Below are positions 23,436 through 31,687 of a DNA stretch of 38,987 nt, piece after piece (positions within the stretch are counted from its first letter, which is position 1; each line of letters starts with the position of its first letter). The stretch covers positions 1 to 38,987 of the forward strand of contig CAMJTE010000003.1 of NCBI GenBank assembly GCA_946408655.1, written 5' to 3'. Made by a program: the position numbers and the translations under genes. This DNA is from an uncultured Caryophanales bacterium (GTDB lineage Bacteria; Bacillota_I; Bacilli_A; RF39; UBA660). Below the pieces are notes generated by a model. That model had not been told where the DNA came from. It worked only from the letters and a program-made list of their open reading frames with translations, and searched no databases.

Positions 23436-25024
23436 TAGTTATAACTCCTAACTTCCATGAATGCTTCTTTTAATCCCGATTTCCCATCAAACACTTTTCC
23501 GTTAGTAAGTCTAGCCACTTTATTAAGTTCATATTCCGAAGAATCGCCAAAAGTAATACTATATATTGGAATCGAAGATTTACTACTCTTATAATACCTT
23601 TCTAAATCACGGTAAGTACCAACATTAGACATACCATCAGTCATTAATATTACAGTTTTAGTGTACTCATTTGAATCATCTTTATTTAATATCTTCAATG
23701 CTTCAACACTTGTATCATAGATATTAGTAGCACCACCTGCATCAAGACTATTAATAATACTTATAACGGAATCTGTATCATCACCCATCTTAGTATCATA
23801 TACCTTATATTTATCATCAAATGCAATAATAGTTATTTTATCAAGAGATGAAAACTGTAATTTATCCTTAGATGCAGTTTCATAATTAAGAATATAATTC
23901 ATTGCTTCTTTTAAAGTATCAAGTCCTGTTCCATACATACTACCAGATATATCTAAACAAAATACAACGTGAGTTGGCTTTCTTAATTTTTCAATATATA
24001 AATTAATAGCCTCACTCATAACTTTCTTGCTAGGATACTTCATATCCTTTAAATACTTAGTAGTGTCAATTCCCCAATCAGGATTAAATATACTCTTATC
24101 CGTACTCTCTTTAACACCACCATACCAAGAACGATAACCTAACTTCTCCATTTTAGAAATTGCTTCATCACTTCTTAAATACTCTTGAATTTTAATAAAT
24201 TTATCTTTCTTATCTTTATCATTTAAATCATTATTTATATAAGCTAGTGGCATATCATTAATCGCAACACCATCTTTAGGATAAATTAAATATAACGGTT
24301 CTTTTCCTTTGCTTACTCTTTTTTTATTTAAGTTAATTAATGTGCTTTCATAGTTAAACATGGCATTATAGTCACCATTTTCATACATCTTAAGTAAATA
24401 ATCTTCATCACCAGATACTCTTTCAACGCCTTTAAATAAATCCTTTAAATCATTAACTAAAGTATCGTTAGAAAGGTGCTGGCTAGTTAATACCTCAGGA
24501 GAACCTGCTAAACTATTTAAGAAACTTAAATAAGTAGTAGCACCGGTATTAGTCTTAGTAACAGAAGACATAACATATTTTAGATTGCCATTTCTAACAC
24601 TATCTAAAATATCTTTATTATATACATCCTTACCAACAAACCCTAATTCTTCAGCTTTACTCTTTTCAATTCCAAGAACAACAGGATCAATAAAAGTAGA
24701 CTTACTATCAGTTATAATACTACTATTATCAAGATTATATAACCATATAGAATTAGAAATCCACACTGCATCATACTTACTTGCATCATCATTTAATATA
24801 TCTACAATCTCTAAATCTCCATAGTAATCAATAGATACATTAAAACCTTCCTTCTTCGCACACTTCTTAATATAACTTTCCATCCCTCTAGTTGAACTAG
24901 AAGCAATAATTTTAAAATTATTCTTACTCTTACCACCATTAAAACAACTATTAATAATAACAAAAATAACTACAAAGAAAATCATAATCCTTATAAAACT
25001 CTTCAAAGACTTATAATCAGTCAC
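23435..25024 (-). CDS. VWA protein with N-terminal solute-binding domain, 529 aa
   Basis: First gene of the operon, starting at GTG 25024 after AAGGTGAGT. Residues 11-26 form an anchor helix; C27 follows INS, a marginal lipobox, so it could be a lipoprotein. Residues 36-325 are a solute-binding-like domain related to the 397-aa protein downstream. Residues 350-525 are a von Willebrand A domain with a complete metal site: D358-x-S360-x-S362 (FCLDISGSM), the Thr of GGATNIYD and the Asp of LMTDGMSN. VWA domains mediate metal-dependent protein contacts. Both domains would be outside the cell, while TelA and the AAA ATPase are inside; XpaC may bridge the membrane. Confidence 0.85.
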   Translation of the reverse strand: MTDYKSLKSFIRIMIFFVVIFVIINSCFNGGKSKNNFKIIASSSTRGMESYIKKCAKKEGFNVSIDYYGDLEIVDILNDDASKYDAVWISNSIWLYNLDNSSIITDSKSTFIDPVVLGIEKSKAEELGFVGKDVYNKDILDSVRNGNLKYVMSSVTKTNTGATTYLSFLNSLAGSPEVLTSQHLSNDTLVNDLKDLFKGVERVSGDEDYLLKMYENGDYNAMFNYESTLINLNKKRVSKGKEPLYLIYPKDGVAINDMPLAYINNDLNDKDKKDKFIKIQEYLRSDEAISKMEKLGYRSWYGGVKESTDKSIFNPDWGIDTTKYLKDMKYPSKKVMSEAINLYIEKLRKPTHVVFCLDISGSMYGTGLDTLKEAMNYILNYETASKDKLQFSSLDKITIIAFDDKYKVYDTKMGDDTDSVISIINSLDAGGATNIYDTSVEALKILNKDDSNEYTKTVILMTDGMSNVGTYRDLERYYKSSKSSIPIYSITFGDSSEYELNKVARLTNGKVFDGKSGLKEAFMEVRSYN

Positions 25025-25048
25025 ATACTCACCTTCTATCTACTTATT

Positions 25049-25077
25049 ATAATACCATAAATACTAAATAATGACAA
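25049..25077 (-). promoter_or_regulatory. Promoter of the VWA-XpaC-TelA operon
   Basis: TTGTCA (25077-25072), 17 bases, TATTAT (25054-25049), 25 bases before the GTG start. Confidence 0.6.
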
Positions 25078-25087
25078 TCACTCCAAA

Positions 25088-25116
25088 AGAAAAAATCAAG
25101 CATATGCTTGAATTTT
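25088..25116 (-). terminator. Terminator after tig
   Basis: The palindrome TCAAGCATATGCTTGA (25096-25111) is followed by TTTTTT on the minus strand, directly after the tig stop. Confidence 0.8.
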
Positions 25117-26375
25117 TATTCACCTTTAATTATATCAAATACTCTTGTTACCTTTAGATCATAACTGATATAATCTAAGTTATTATCATATTGTTTTTTT
25201 ACTTCTTCTTTAGTCATATTGTATTTATTTGCAAGTTCTTCTACTTTAGCTTCAACTTCTTCATCAGTTACTTCTATTTTTTCAACTTCTATTATTTTTT
25301 CAATAATTAATCTATTTTTAATTCTCTTTAAAGCTTCATCTTTATATTCTTCTCTTATTTTGTCTTCTGATGAATTTGTTATTTGATAGAATTGTTCAAT
25401 AGTAATACCTTGCATCATAATATGTTCTTTGAAGTGTTCTAACATATGAGTAACCTCATCATCAACCATAGTATATGGAATATCTACTTCTGAATTTTCA
25501 GCAATCTTCACAAGTAATTCATCTATATATTTATCATCTGCCCTAGCTTCTTTACGAGTTTTAATATTCTCTTTTACTTGTGCTTCTAGCTTTTCTTTAG
25601 AATCTATTCCTTCCATATTTAAATCATCAAAGAAATCTTGATCTAATTCAGGTAGCACTGTTTGTTTTACTTCATGAATTTTAACTTTAAATACCACAGG
25701 TTCTCCTGCTAAATCTTCTGCATGATAATCCTCAGGGAAGGATACATTAACATCTACCTCATCCCCTGATTTATGTCCAATAAGTTGATCTTCAAATCCT
25801 GGAATAAATGTATTAGAACCAATTGTAAGTGAGTAGTTTTCACTTTTTCCGCCTTCAAAAGCCACACCATCTTTAAATCCTTCAAAATCAATTACTGCAA
25901 TATCTCCAGACTCTATCTTACCATCTTTAATAACGATTTCTTTATAGTCTTCCCTCATATGTTTAATTTCATGTTCAACTTCTTCTTTAGTTACTTTTAC
26001 TTCATCCTTCTTAACATCTAGTTTTTTATATTTACCAAGTTTAACTTCAGGTTTTAAAGTTAAAGTAAATACATATTCAATAAACTTCTCATCTGAAGTT
26101 CTAATATCTAATATAGGTTGAGATACAATTTGTAAATCTTTATTTTCTTCTATCATTTTATTATAAGCTTTATCTACACATATATTAGCTGCTTCATAGA
26201 ATAATGATTCTACACCAAAATGTTTTAAAAATATATTTTTAGGTGCTTTACCTTTTCTAAATCCATCAATAGTCTTAGTAGCATTAATTTTCTTAAATGC
26301 TTTATCTAATGCATCGCTCCAATCCTTACCTTCTATTTTTACTATAACTTCTTTTAAATTCTTACTTTTTTCCAT
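25116..26375 (-). CDS. tig: Trigger factor, 419 aa
   Basis: This is the ribosome-bound chaperone with prolyl isomerase activity that meets nascent chains. The ribosome-docking signature GFRKGKAP is at about 37-44; an FKBP-type domain spans about 155-235 (IAVIDFEGFKDGVAFEGGKSE... to ...HEVKQTVLPELD); the long helical C-terminal arms follow. The start MEKSKNL (26375) has GGAGG before it; an upstream TTG in frame is inside the ribosome site. It has its own promoter at 26397-26425 and a terminator right after the stop, so it is monocistronic. The length is normal. Confidence 0.95.
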   Translation of the reverse strand: MEKSKNLKEVIVKIEGKDWSDALDKAFKKINATKTIDGFRKGKAPKNIFLKHFGVESLFYEAANICVDKAYNKMIEENKDLQIVSQPILDIRTSDEKFIEYVFTLTLKPEVKLGKYKKLDVKKDEVKVTKEEVEHEIKHMREDYKEIVIKDGKIESGDIAVIDFEGFKDGVAFEGGKSENYSLTIGSNTFIPGFEDQLIGHKSGDEVDVNVSFPEDYHAEDLAGEPVVFKVKIHEVKQTVLPELDQDFFDDLNMEGIDSKEKLEAQVKENIKTRKEARADDKYIDELLVKIAENSEVDIPYTMVDDEVTHMLEHFKEHIMMQGITIEQFYQITNSSEDKIREEYKDEALKRIKNRLIIEKIIEVEKIEVTDEEVEAKVEELANKYNMTKEEVKKQYDNNLDYISYDLKVTRVFDIIKGE

Positions 26376-26396
26376 AATTACCTCCAACGTCTATAT

Positions 26397-26425
26397 AGTA
26401 TATAATAAATATTTATTTTAATCAA
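26397..26425 (-). promoter_or_regulatory. Promoter of tig
   Basis: TTGATT (26425-26420), 17 bases, TATACT (26402-26397). The -35 box overlaps the last codons of rpe (stop at 26418). Confidence 0.7.
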
Positions 26426-27056
26426 GCGTTTTTTTTATCTTTTGTATCTGTTCCTCATAATCATCACTGCTAGTTATAAAACTACCTACAACTAATATAT
26501 CAGCATTAATACATAGTTTTGATGTAATATCATTAACTCCACCATCTACTTCTATTAAGTATGAATAATTCTTCTCTTTTCTAATTTTATCTAATTCATT
26601 AATTTTAACTGGACTATCGTAAATAAACTCCTGACCACCTTTACCAGGTTTCACACTCATAACAAGCACTAAATCCAAGTATGGTAGTAAATCTACAATC
26701 TCCTCTACTTTAGTATCTGGTTTAATAGACATACCTACCTTAATACCACAAGACTTAATAAAATCTATAACATCTCTATGATTATCCACTGCTTCATAGT
26801 GAAATGTAATAATTACTGGTTTTAACTCTCTATATAAATCAATATATTTTTTAACATCACTTACCATCAAATGTACATCAAGCGGAGTATTACAAGCACT
26901 AAGCAATTCTTCATACACATCATAGCTAACAGAATTATTATCAACAAAAATTCCATCCATAACATCAACATGCATAAAATCAGTGGATGTTAAATCTAAT
27001 TTTTTTAAGCTATTTTCTAAATCATCTTTAATAGATAATATAGATGTTGAAATCAT
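26418..27056 (-). CDS. rpe: Ribulose-phosphate 3-epimerase, 212 aa
   Basis: The enzyme interconverts ribulose-5-phosphate and xylulose-5-phosphate in the pentose phosphate pathway, using a metal held in a TIM barrel. Visible motifs: STSILSIKDDLE (the first strand of the barrel), the metal-binding MHVDVMDGIFVDN, LDVHLMVSD, ITFHYEA, the PGKGGQEF loop and IEVDGGV with VVGSFIT for phosphate binding. Start ATG 27056 is chosen with GAGGTG seven bases before it; a GTG three codons up overlaps the rsgA stop. The rsgA-rpe order is common in Firmicutes, after prpC-prkC. The length is normal. Confidence 0.95.
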   Translation of the reverse strand: MISTSILSIKDDLENSLKKLDLTSTDFMHVDVMDGIFVDNNSVSYDVYEELLSACNTPLDVHLMVSDVKKYIDLYRELKPVIITFHYEAVDNHRDVIDFIKSCGIKVGMSIKPDTKVEEIVDLLPYLDLVLVMSVKPGKGGQEFIYDSPVKINELDKIRKEKNYSYLIEVDGGVNDITSKLCINADILVVGSFITSSDDYEEQIQKIKKTLD

Positions 27057-27057
27057 A

Positions 27058-27894
27058 TTACACACCTCTAGTTTCTACTTCTTTAATAAACTTAATATAA
27101 TTATCATATCTTGCTTTCAATATATTCTTATCAATTTGTTTTTTTATTTCACATTCATCTTCTTTATTATGCATACAATCTTTATAACGACACAATTCGC
27201 GATATTTATTAAACTCAATAAAATTATCTCTAATATCTTCCTTAGTCATTCCGATAAATGATATTTTAGAAAAACCTGGAGTATCAGCTATAAGTCCATC
27301 TAATGTTTCAATCAATTCTACATGACGCGTTGTATGTCTACCTCTACCAAGTGCTTCTGATACCTCTCCAGTTATCAAAGATAAATTACTATCTAATTTG
27401 TTTAACAACGTAGATTTACCAGCCCCACTTTGTCCGACAAAGACTGTTACTTTATCTTTAAATACTTCTTTAATTGTAAGATCAGTATATACTTTATATC
27501 CGATACTACGATAATAATCTAAAATTTTATTTAAATTATTTATTTCTATATCAGTTAATAAATCTATCTTTGATACATAAATAATTGGTTTAATATTATT
27601 ATATTCAATAATACATAATAATTTATCAAGCAACTCTAAAGAGAATTCCGGTATCTTATTACTCGCAACAATAACTGCTTGATCTACATTAGAAATACTA
27701 GGTCTAACAAGTTCATTACATCTTGGTAAAATTTCTAGCAATAATTTATTATCAGGGTCAATTAAGGCATTATCACCAACAAGTGGTGTAATGCCATCAT
27801 GCTTAAATTTACCTCTCGCTTTACAAATATATAAATTATTATCTACCTTAACTGTATAATCATTACTTATTTGTTTAACTATCTTTCCAATCAT
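27058..27894 (-). CDS. rsgA: Ribosome small-subunit GTPase RsgA, 278 aa
   Basis: RsgA checks late 30S maturation. The GTPase is circularly permuted, as expected: the G4 motif SKID (108-111) comes before the P-loop GQSGAGKST (154-162) and the G3 DTPGF (204-208). An N-terminal OB-fold (1-60) and a C-terminal zinc site C235, C240, H242, C248 complete the family layout. The RGRHTTRH segment is the switch region. It begins 9 bases after the prkC stop and overlaps the first codons of the next frame, so it is part of the rlmN-prpC-prkC-rsgA-rpe chain. The length is normal. Confidence 0.95.
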   Translation of the reverse strand: MIGKIVKQISNDYTVKVDNNLYICKARGKFKHDGITPLVGDNALIDPDNKLLLEILPRCNELVRPSISNVDQAVIVASNKIPEFSLELLDKLLCIIEYNNIKPIIYVSKIDLLTDIEINNLNKILDYYRSIGYKVYTDLTIKEVFKDKVTVFVGQSGAGKSTLLNKLDSNLSLITGEVSEALGRGRHTTRHVELIETLDGLIADTPGFSKISFIGMTKEDIRDNFIEFNKYRELCRYKDCMHNKEDECEIKKQIDKNILKARYDNYIKFIKEVETRGV

Positions 27895-27903
27895 AAACTC
27901 TAT

Positions 27904-29844
27904 TTAACTATTTTCCTTTTCTGTATCATCTGTAGTTGGATTAGTAGGCTTTGTATCATCACTCTTACAACTCCATTTAGCAACCAATGTAGTATCACTA
28001 GTAATCTTAGTATCAAAGTAAAATCTATTACCATTAAGCATCCAATATTCAAACTCACAATTTTTCTTAGTTGGATTACTTCTTGGTTCAGATGCAGTTT
28101 TATTATATTCAACAGTTTGACTAGCAATATTTCCAGTGCCACCATCTAAACTAAATGATACAGTTAAACTTTTAGCCTTAGCAGTAGTTATTTTTAATGT
28201 ATCATTACTATTAACCTCACTACCAGCAGTTTTACTTTGTTCAATTATTGAACCTGGTTCTTTAGAAGTTGATTCTTTCTCATCAAAAGTACAATTAATC
28301 TTATTATCACTACAGAATGTATTTACATCATCTTTAGTATATTTACCATTAGTAAAATCAGGATATACAGTAATAAGTGTTGCATATGTTAACTCAATTG
28401 CATCTCCCTTAGTTAACTTCTCTCCTGCTTTAATACTTTGTTCAATAATAGTATTTTCTTTATAATTACCACTCTTATCAACCTTTTTAGCAGTAACTAC
28501 AACACTAACACCAGCATCTTCTAATTTTTTCTTTACAGTATCGATATTCATACCTGTATAATCTTCAACAGTAATTTGTTTTTTTCCTTTAGATACCGTA
28601 ATAGTAACAGTACTTCCCTTTTTAGCTTTACTCTTTTCTTTAGGATCAACCTTAGTTACAATATTCTTTTTGTATTTATCACTATATTCACTTTTCTCTT
28701 TAACTTTAAATCCTAAATCTTCAAGGACTTCTTTAGCATCAGATTTCTTTTCACCTACAATATCATTTGGAATAGTAATTTGTTTACTTGATAACTTACC
28801 AGCTATAACTGCAATTATAATACCTAACACTAGTACACCAGCAACTATTCCTAGTATTATCATAATCTTTTTAAAATTCTTATTCTCTTTAGCCTCATCT
28901 ATAGATTCATCATCAGTATCTTCTTTAATATTCTTAAGTCTACTTAAATTAGGCATAACTTTAGTTTCATCTAAATCATTTTCTGGATACTGATAAGTAA
29001 TTCTCTTCTCATCACTTCGAACTGGATCTAGACAAGTTTTAATATCTTCAAACATTTCACGAGCATTTTCATATCTATTTTTAGGATTTTTAGCGCATGC
29101 TCTAAGTACTACATTCTCAACGCTCTGTGGAATATCTGGAGAAATACTTCTTACCGAAGGGATTTGCTCACGCATTTGCTTAATAGCTATCTCAACAGCA
29201 TTTTCCCCTTTAAAAGGAAGCTTTCCTGTAAGAAGTTCAAACATTAAAATACCAAGTGAATATATATCACTTTTTATAGTAGAACCGCTGCCACTAGCTT
29301 GTTCTGGAGGCAAATAATGTACTGAGCCCATTACGGAATTGGTTTGTGTAAGTTCATTATTATTAAGGGCCATTGCAATACCAAAATCAGTAATCTTAAC
29401 TCGACCATCTTCTAAAATCATAACATTTTGTGGCTTAATATCACGATGAATAATATAACTATCATGAGCACACGATACAGCCGATGTTAATTGTAACATT
29501 ATATCTATTACTTCTTCTAAAGTAAGAATACCACGTTTTTTTATTAAACTTTTTAATGTCTTACCATTTATATATTCCATTACTATAAAGTATTTACCGT
29601 CATCTTCGCCAACATCATATACCTCAACGATATTTGGATGCTTTAGTGAACTAGCTGAATTCGCTTCACGTTGAAATCTACGAACAAATTTCTCATCTTC
29701 TGCAAGATCACCTCTTAATATTTTTACTGCTACTTCACGTTCTAAAATTGTGTCAAACGCTAAATATACATTAGCCATTCCACCTTCGCCAATTGATTTA
29801 ATTATCTTATAGCGATTATCGATTAATTGTCCCTTAATTATCAT
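27904..29844 (-). CDS. prkC: PASTA-type Ser/Thr protein kinase with C-terminal InlB-type repeat, 646 aa
   Basis: Residues 10-270 are a Hanks-type kinase: glycine loop GEGGMANV, K41, HRD (133-135), DFG (153-155), VMGSVHYLPPEQ activation end. After a juxtamembrane linker, one helix (about 326-348) crosses the membrane, then three PASTA domains (355-419, 422-488, 490-556), which in relatives bind muropeptides. An extra domain at about 560-626 (VSFSLDGGTG... PTKKNCEFEYW... TLVAKW) matches the InlB B-repeat / Listeria-Bacteroides repeat pattern, unusual for this kinase. A Thr/Asp/Lys tail follows. ATG 29844 has AAGGAGGA and overlaps the phosphatase gene by 11 bases. The kinase regulates cell wall and growth in Firmicutes. 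Confidence 0.95.
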   Translation of the reverse strand: MIIKGQLIDNRYKIIKSIGEGGMANVYLAFDTILEREVAVKILRGDLAEDEKFVRRFQREANSASSLKHPNIVEVYDVGEDDGKYFIVMEYINGKTLKSLIKKRGILTLEEVIDIMLQLTSAVSCAHDSYIIHRDIKPQNVMILEDGRVKITDFGIAMALNNNELTQTNSVMGSVHYLPPEQASGSGSTIKSDIYSLGILMFELLTGKLPFKGENAVEIAIKQMREQIPSVRSISPDIPQSVENVVLRACAKNPKNRYENAREMFEDIKTCLDPVRSDEKRITYQYPENDLDETKVMPNLSRLKNIKEDTDDESIDEAKENKNFKKIMIILGIVAGVLVLGIIIAVIAGKLSSKQITIPNDIVGEKKSDAKEVLEDLGFKVKEKSEYSDKYKKNIVTKVDPKEKSKAKKGSTVTITVSKGKKQITVEDYTGMNIDTVKKKLEDAGVSVVVTAKKVDKSGNYKENTIIEQSIKAGEKLTKGDAIELTYATLITVYPDFTNGKYTKDDVNTFCSDNKINCTFDEKESTSKEPGSIIEQSKTAGSEVNSNDTLKITTAKAKSLTVSFSLDGGTGNIASQTVEYNKTASEPRSNPTKKNCEFEYWMLNGNRFYFDTKITSDTTLVAKWSCKSDDTKPTNPTTDDTEKENS

Positions 29845-30580
29845 AATTATCCTCCTTATTCAAATATGCAATCGATATATTGTCGCTACCCCCTCTATTA
29901 TTTGCTTTAAATATTAGTTTATCTAATTTCTCATCAATATCTAAATCTTTATTATTAAGTACTTTCATAATAGTATCATCATCAAGCATATTAGTTAATC
30001 CATCACTACATAAAAGTATTCCGTCAACTCCAAGTTCTACATTAAAGATATCCATTTCAACATCAGGAGATGCCCCGAGAGCACGCATAAGCACATTTTT
30101 CTTAGGATGATTTTTTGCATCTTCCTCACTTATTTCTCCTGATTTAACAAGTAAATTTACAAGTGTATGATCAACTGTTACTTTATGTAACTTTTTATTT
30201 TTGATAACATATCCAGATGAATCACCAATGTTTCCCATAAGCAAGAATTCTTTAGTAAGTATTGCAAGTACCATCGTTGTACCCATACCTGTACTCTCTT
30301 TGTGTTCAGCTACATATTTATATATAAGTGCATTAGCTTCTTTTACTATCTCACCAATCCAATTAATTGCATCTTTCTTGTTTCCTACACTACTAATACT
30401 TTTAAATCTAGTCGCAATATGGTTTAAAGCAATACTGCTGGCTACCTCACCATCTTTATGGCCACCCATACCATCAGCTACCGCCATTAAAACCTCACCA
30501 CTAGCGTTTGTAACAATATTTACTGAATCTTCATTACGTTCTCTAACCTTACCTGGGTCAGTTATATAAGAATATCTCAT
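29834..30580 (-). CDS. prpC: PP2C-type protein phosphatase (PrpC/Stp), 248 aa
   Basis: Metal-dependent Ser/Thr phosphatase that reverses PrkC action. Motifs: GKVRERNEDSV (R15, N16-E17-D18), VADGMGGHKDGEVAS (metal Asp and Gly at 35-40), STGMGTTMV, MGNIGDSSGYV, DGILLCSDGLTNML and GGSDNISIAYL at the C terminus with the final Asp-Asn. The length is typical. It overlaps rlmN by 4 bases (ATGA) and prkC by 11 bases. This kinase-phosphatase pairing is the standard arrangement in Bacilli. Confidence 0.95.
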   Translation of the reverse strand: MRYSYITDPGKVRERNEDSVNIVTNASGEVLMAVADGMGGHKDGEVASSIALNHIATRFKSISSVGNKKDAINWIGEIVKEANALIYKYVAEHKESTGMGTTMVLAILTKEFLLMGNIGDSSGYVIKNKKLHKVTVDHTLVNLLVKSGEISEEDAKNHPKKNVLMRALGASPDVEMDIFNVELGVDGILLCSDGLTNMLDDDTIMKVLNNKDLDIDEKLDKLIFKANNRGGSDNISIAYLNKEDNYDN

Positions 30581-31602
30581 AATCCCTCCTCAAAGTTAGC
30601 TCGAAGTTGTCCACATGCTGCAGATACCTTACTACCAAACTCTCGTCTTATTGTAACATTTATATTATTTTTTTTCAATATATCATAAAACTCTAATAAA
30701 GTTTTTTGACTACTTTTTTTAAATTCTATATGACTAGTCTCATTATACGGAATTAAATTTACATAGCAATTCATTCCTTTTAATAAATTACTTAATTCTA
30801 TCGCACAATCTTTAGTATCATTAATCCCCTTAAGCATTATATATTCAAATGTAATCCGTCTATTAGTTACTTTTATGTAATCCTTGATAGAGTCCATTAA
30901 CTCTTCTATTTTATAAGCCTTATTAATATTCATTAATCTACTTCTAATTTCATTATTAGGTGCATGCAAAGAAATAGCTAAATTAACTTGTTTATCATAA
31001 TTAGTAAACTCTTTAATTTTAGGAATAATACCACATGTAGATACAGTTATATGACGACTTCCTAATGCTATACCATTGTTATCGTTAATTATATCAATAA
31101 AATTTATTACGTTATCATAGTTATCAAATGGTTCTCCTATCCCCATTAAAACTACATGTGATATTCTATCTTTAATATTCTCTTCTATTTTAAGTATTTG
31201 CAATACCATTTCATAGCTTTCTAAATTGCGAACTTTTTTAAGCCTTCCAGACTCACAAAATGCACATCCCATGTTACATCCTACTTGTGTAGAGATACAT
31301 AGACTATTCCCATAATCATGGTACATTAATACTGCCTCTACTTTGTTGTTATCATATAGTCCAAACAAATACTTTTTAACATCTACATCTTCATTTTTCG
31401 CAAGTATCTCTAAATCATTAAAGCAAAAGTTTTCTTCAAGCAACTCTATTACACTCTTACTAACATTATGCATTTCATTAAAACTTTTAACTCTTTTATT
31501 ATATAACCAATCATATACTTGTTTTGCTTTAAATTTTTTATATCCATTATCTACAAAAAACTCTTCTAAATCTTTTAAACTTATACCATAAATACTGCGC
31601 AT
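30577..31602 (-). CDS. rlmN: Dual-specificity RNA methyltransferase RlmN, 341 aa
   Basis: A radical-SAM enzyme that methylates C2 of adenine 2503 in 23S rRNA and adenine 37 in some tRNAs. The radical-SAM cluster is C109-x3-C113-x2-C116 (VGCNMGCAFC); the catalytic cysteine near the C terminus is C330 in SAACGQLRAN; the second active cysteine falls in the same family positions. It begins with the usual SLKDLEEFF and QVYDWLY. ATG 31602 follows AAGGTGATTT. It heads the chain with prpC, prkC, rsgA and rpe, and its promoter is at 31628-31656. Confidence 0.95.
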   Translation of the reverse strand: MRSIYGISLKDLEEFFVDNGYKKFKAKQVYDWLYNKRVKSFNEMHNVSKSVIELLEENFCFNDLEILAKNEDVDVKKYLFGLYDNNKVEAVLMYHDYGNSLCISTQVGCNMGCAFCESGRLKKVRNLESYEMVLQILKIEENIKDRISHVVLMGIGEPFDNYDNVINFIDIINDNNGIALGSRHITVSTCGIIPKIKEFTNYDKQVNLAISLHAPNNEIRSRLMNINKAYKIEELMDSIKDYIKVTNRRITFEYIMLKGINDTKDCAIELSNLLKGMNCYVNLIPYNETSHIEFKKSSQKTLLEFYDILKKNNINVTIRREFGSKVSAACGQLRANFEEGL

Positions 31603-31627
31603 AAATCACCTTTTCTATGTATATTTT

Positions 31628-31656
31628 ATCATAAATAACAAACTAATGAAATACAA
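31628..31656 (-). promoter_or_regulatory. Promoter of the rlmN-prpC-prkC-rsgA-rpe operon
   Basis: TTGTAT (31656-31651), 17 bases, TATGAT (31633-31628) on the minus strand, 25 bases before the start. Confidence 0.45.
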
Positions 31657-31661
31657 ATAGA

Positions 31662-31687
31662 AAAAAATGATATAGAAATCTATATCA
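31662..31687 (-). terminator. Terminator after the dockerin gene
   Basis: TGATATAG / CTATATCA stem (31668-31675 / 31680-31687) followed by TTTTTTT on the minus strand; overlaps the stop codon. Confidence 0.8.

Noticed and set aside
28136..28465. Plus-strand open frame of 109 codons, and others within prkC
   Set aside because: Shadows of the PASTA and linker region of prkC.
30201..30569. Open frame of 122 codons on the plus strand
   Set aside because: Antisense to prpC, whose motifs are complete on the other strand.
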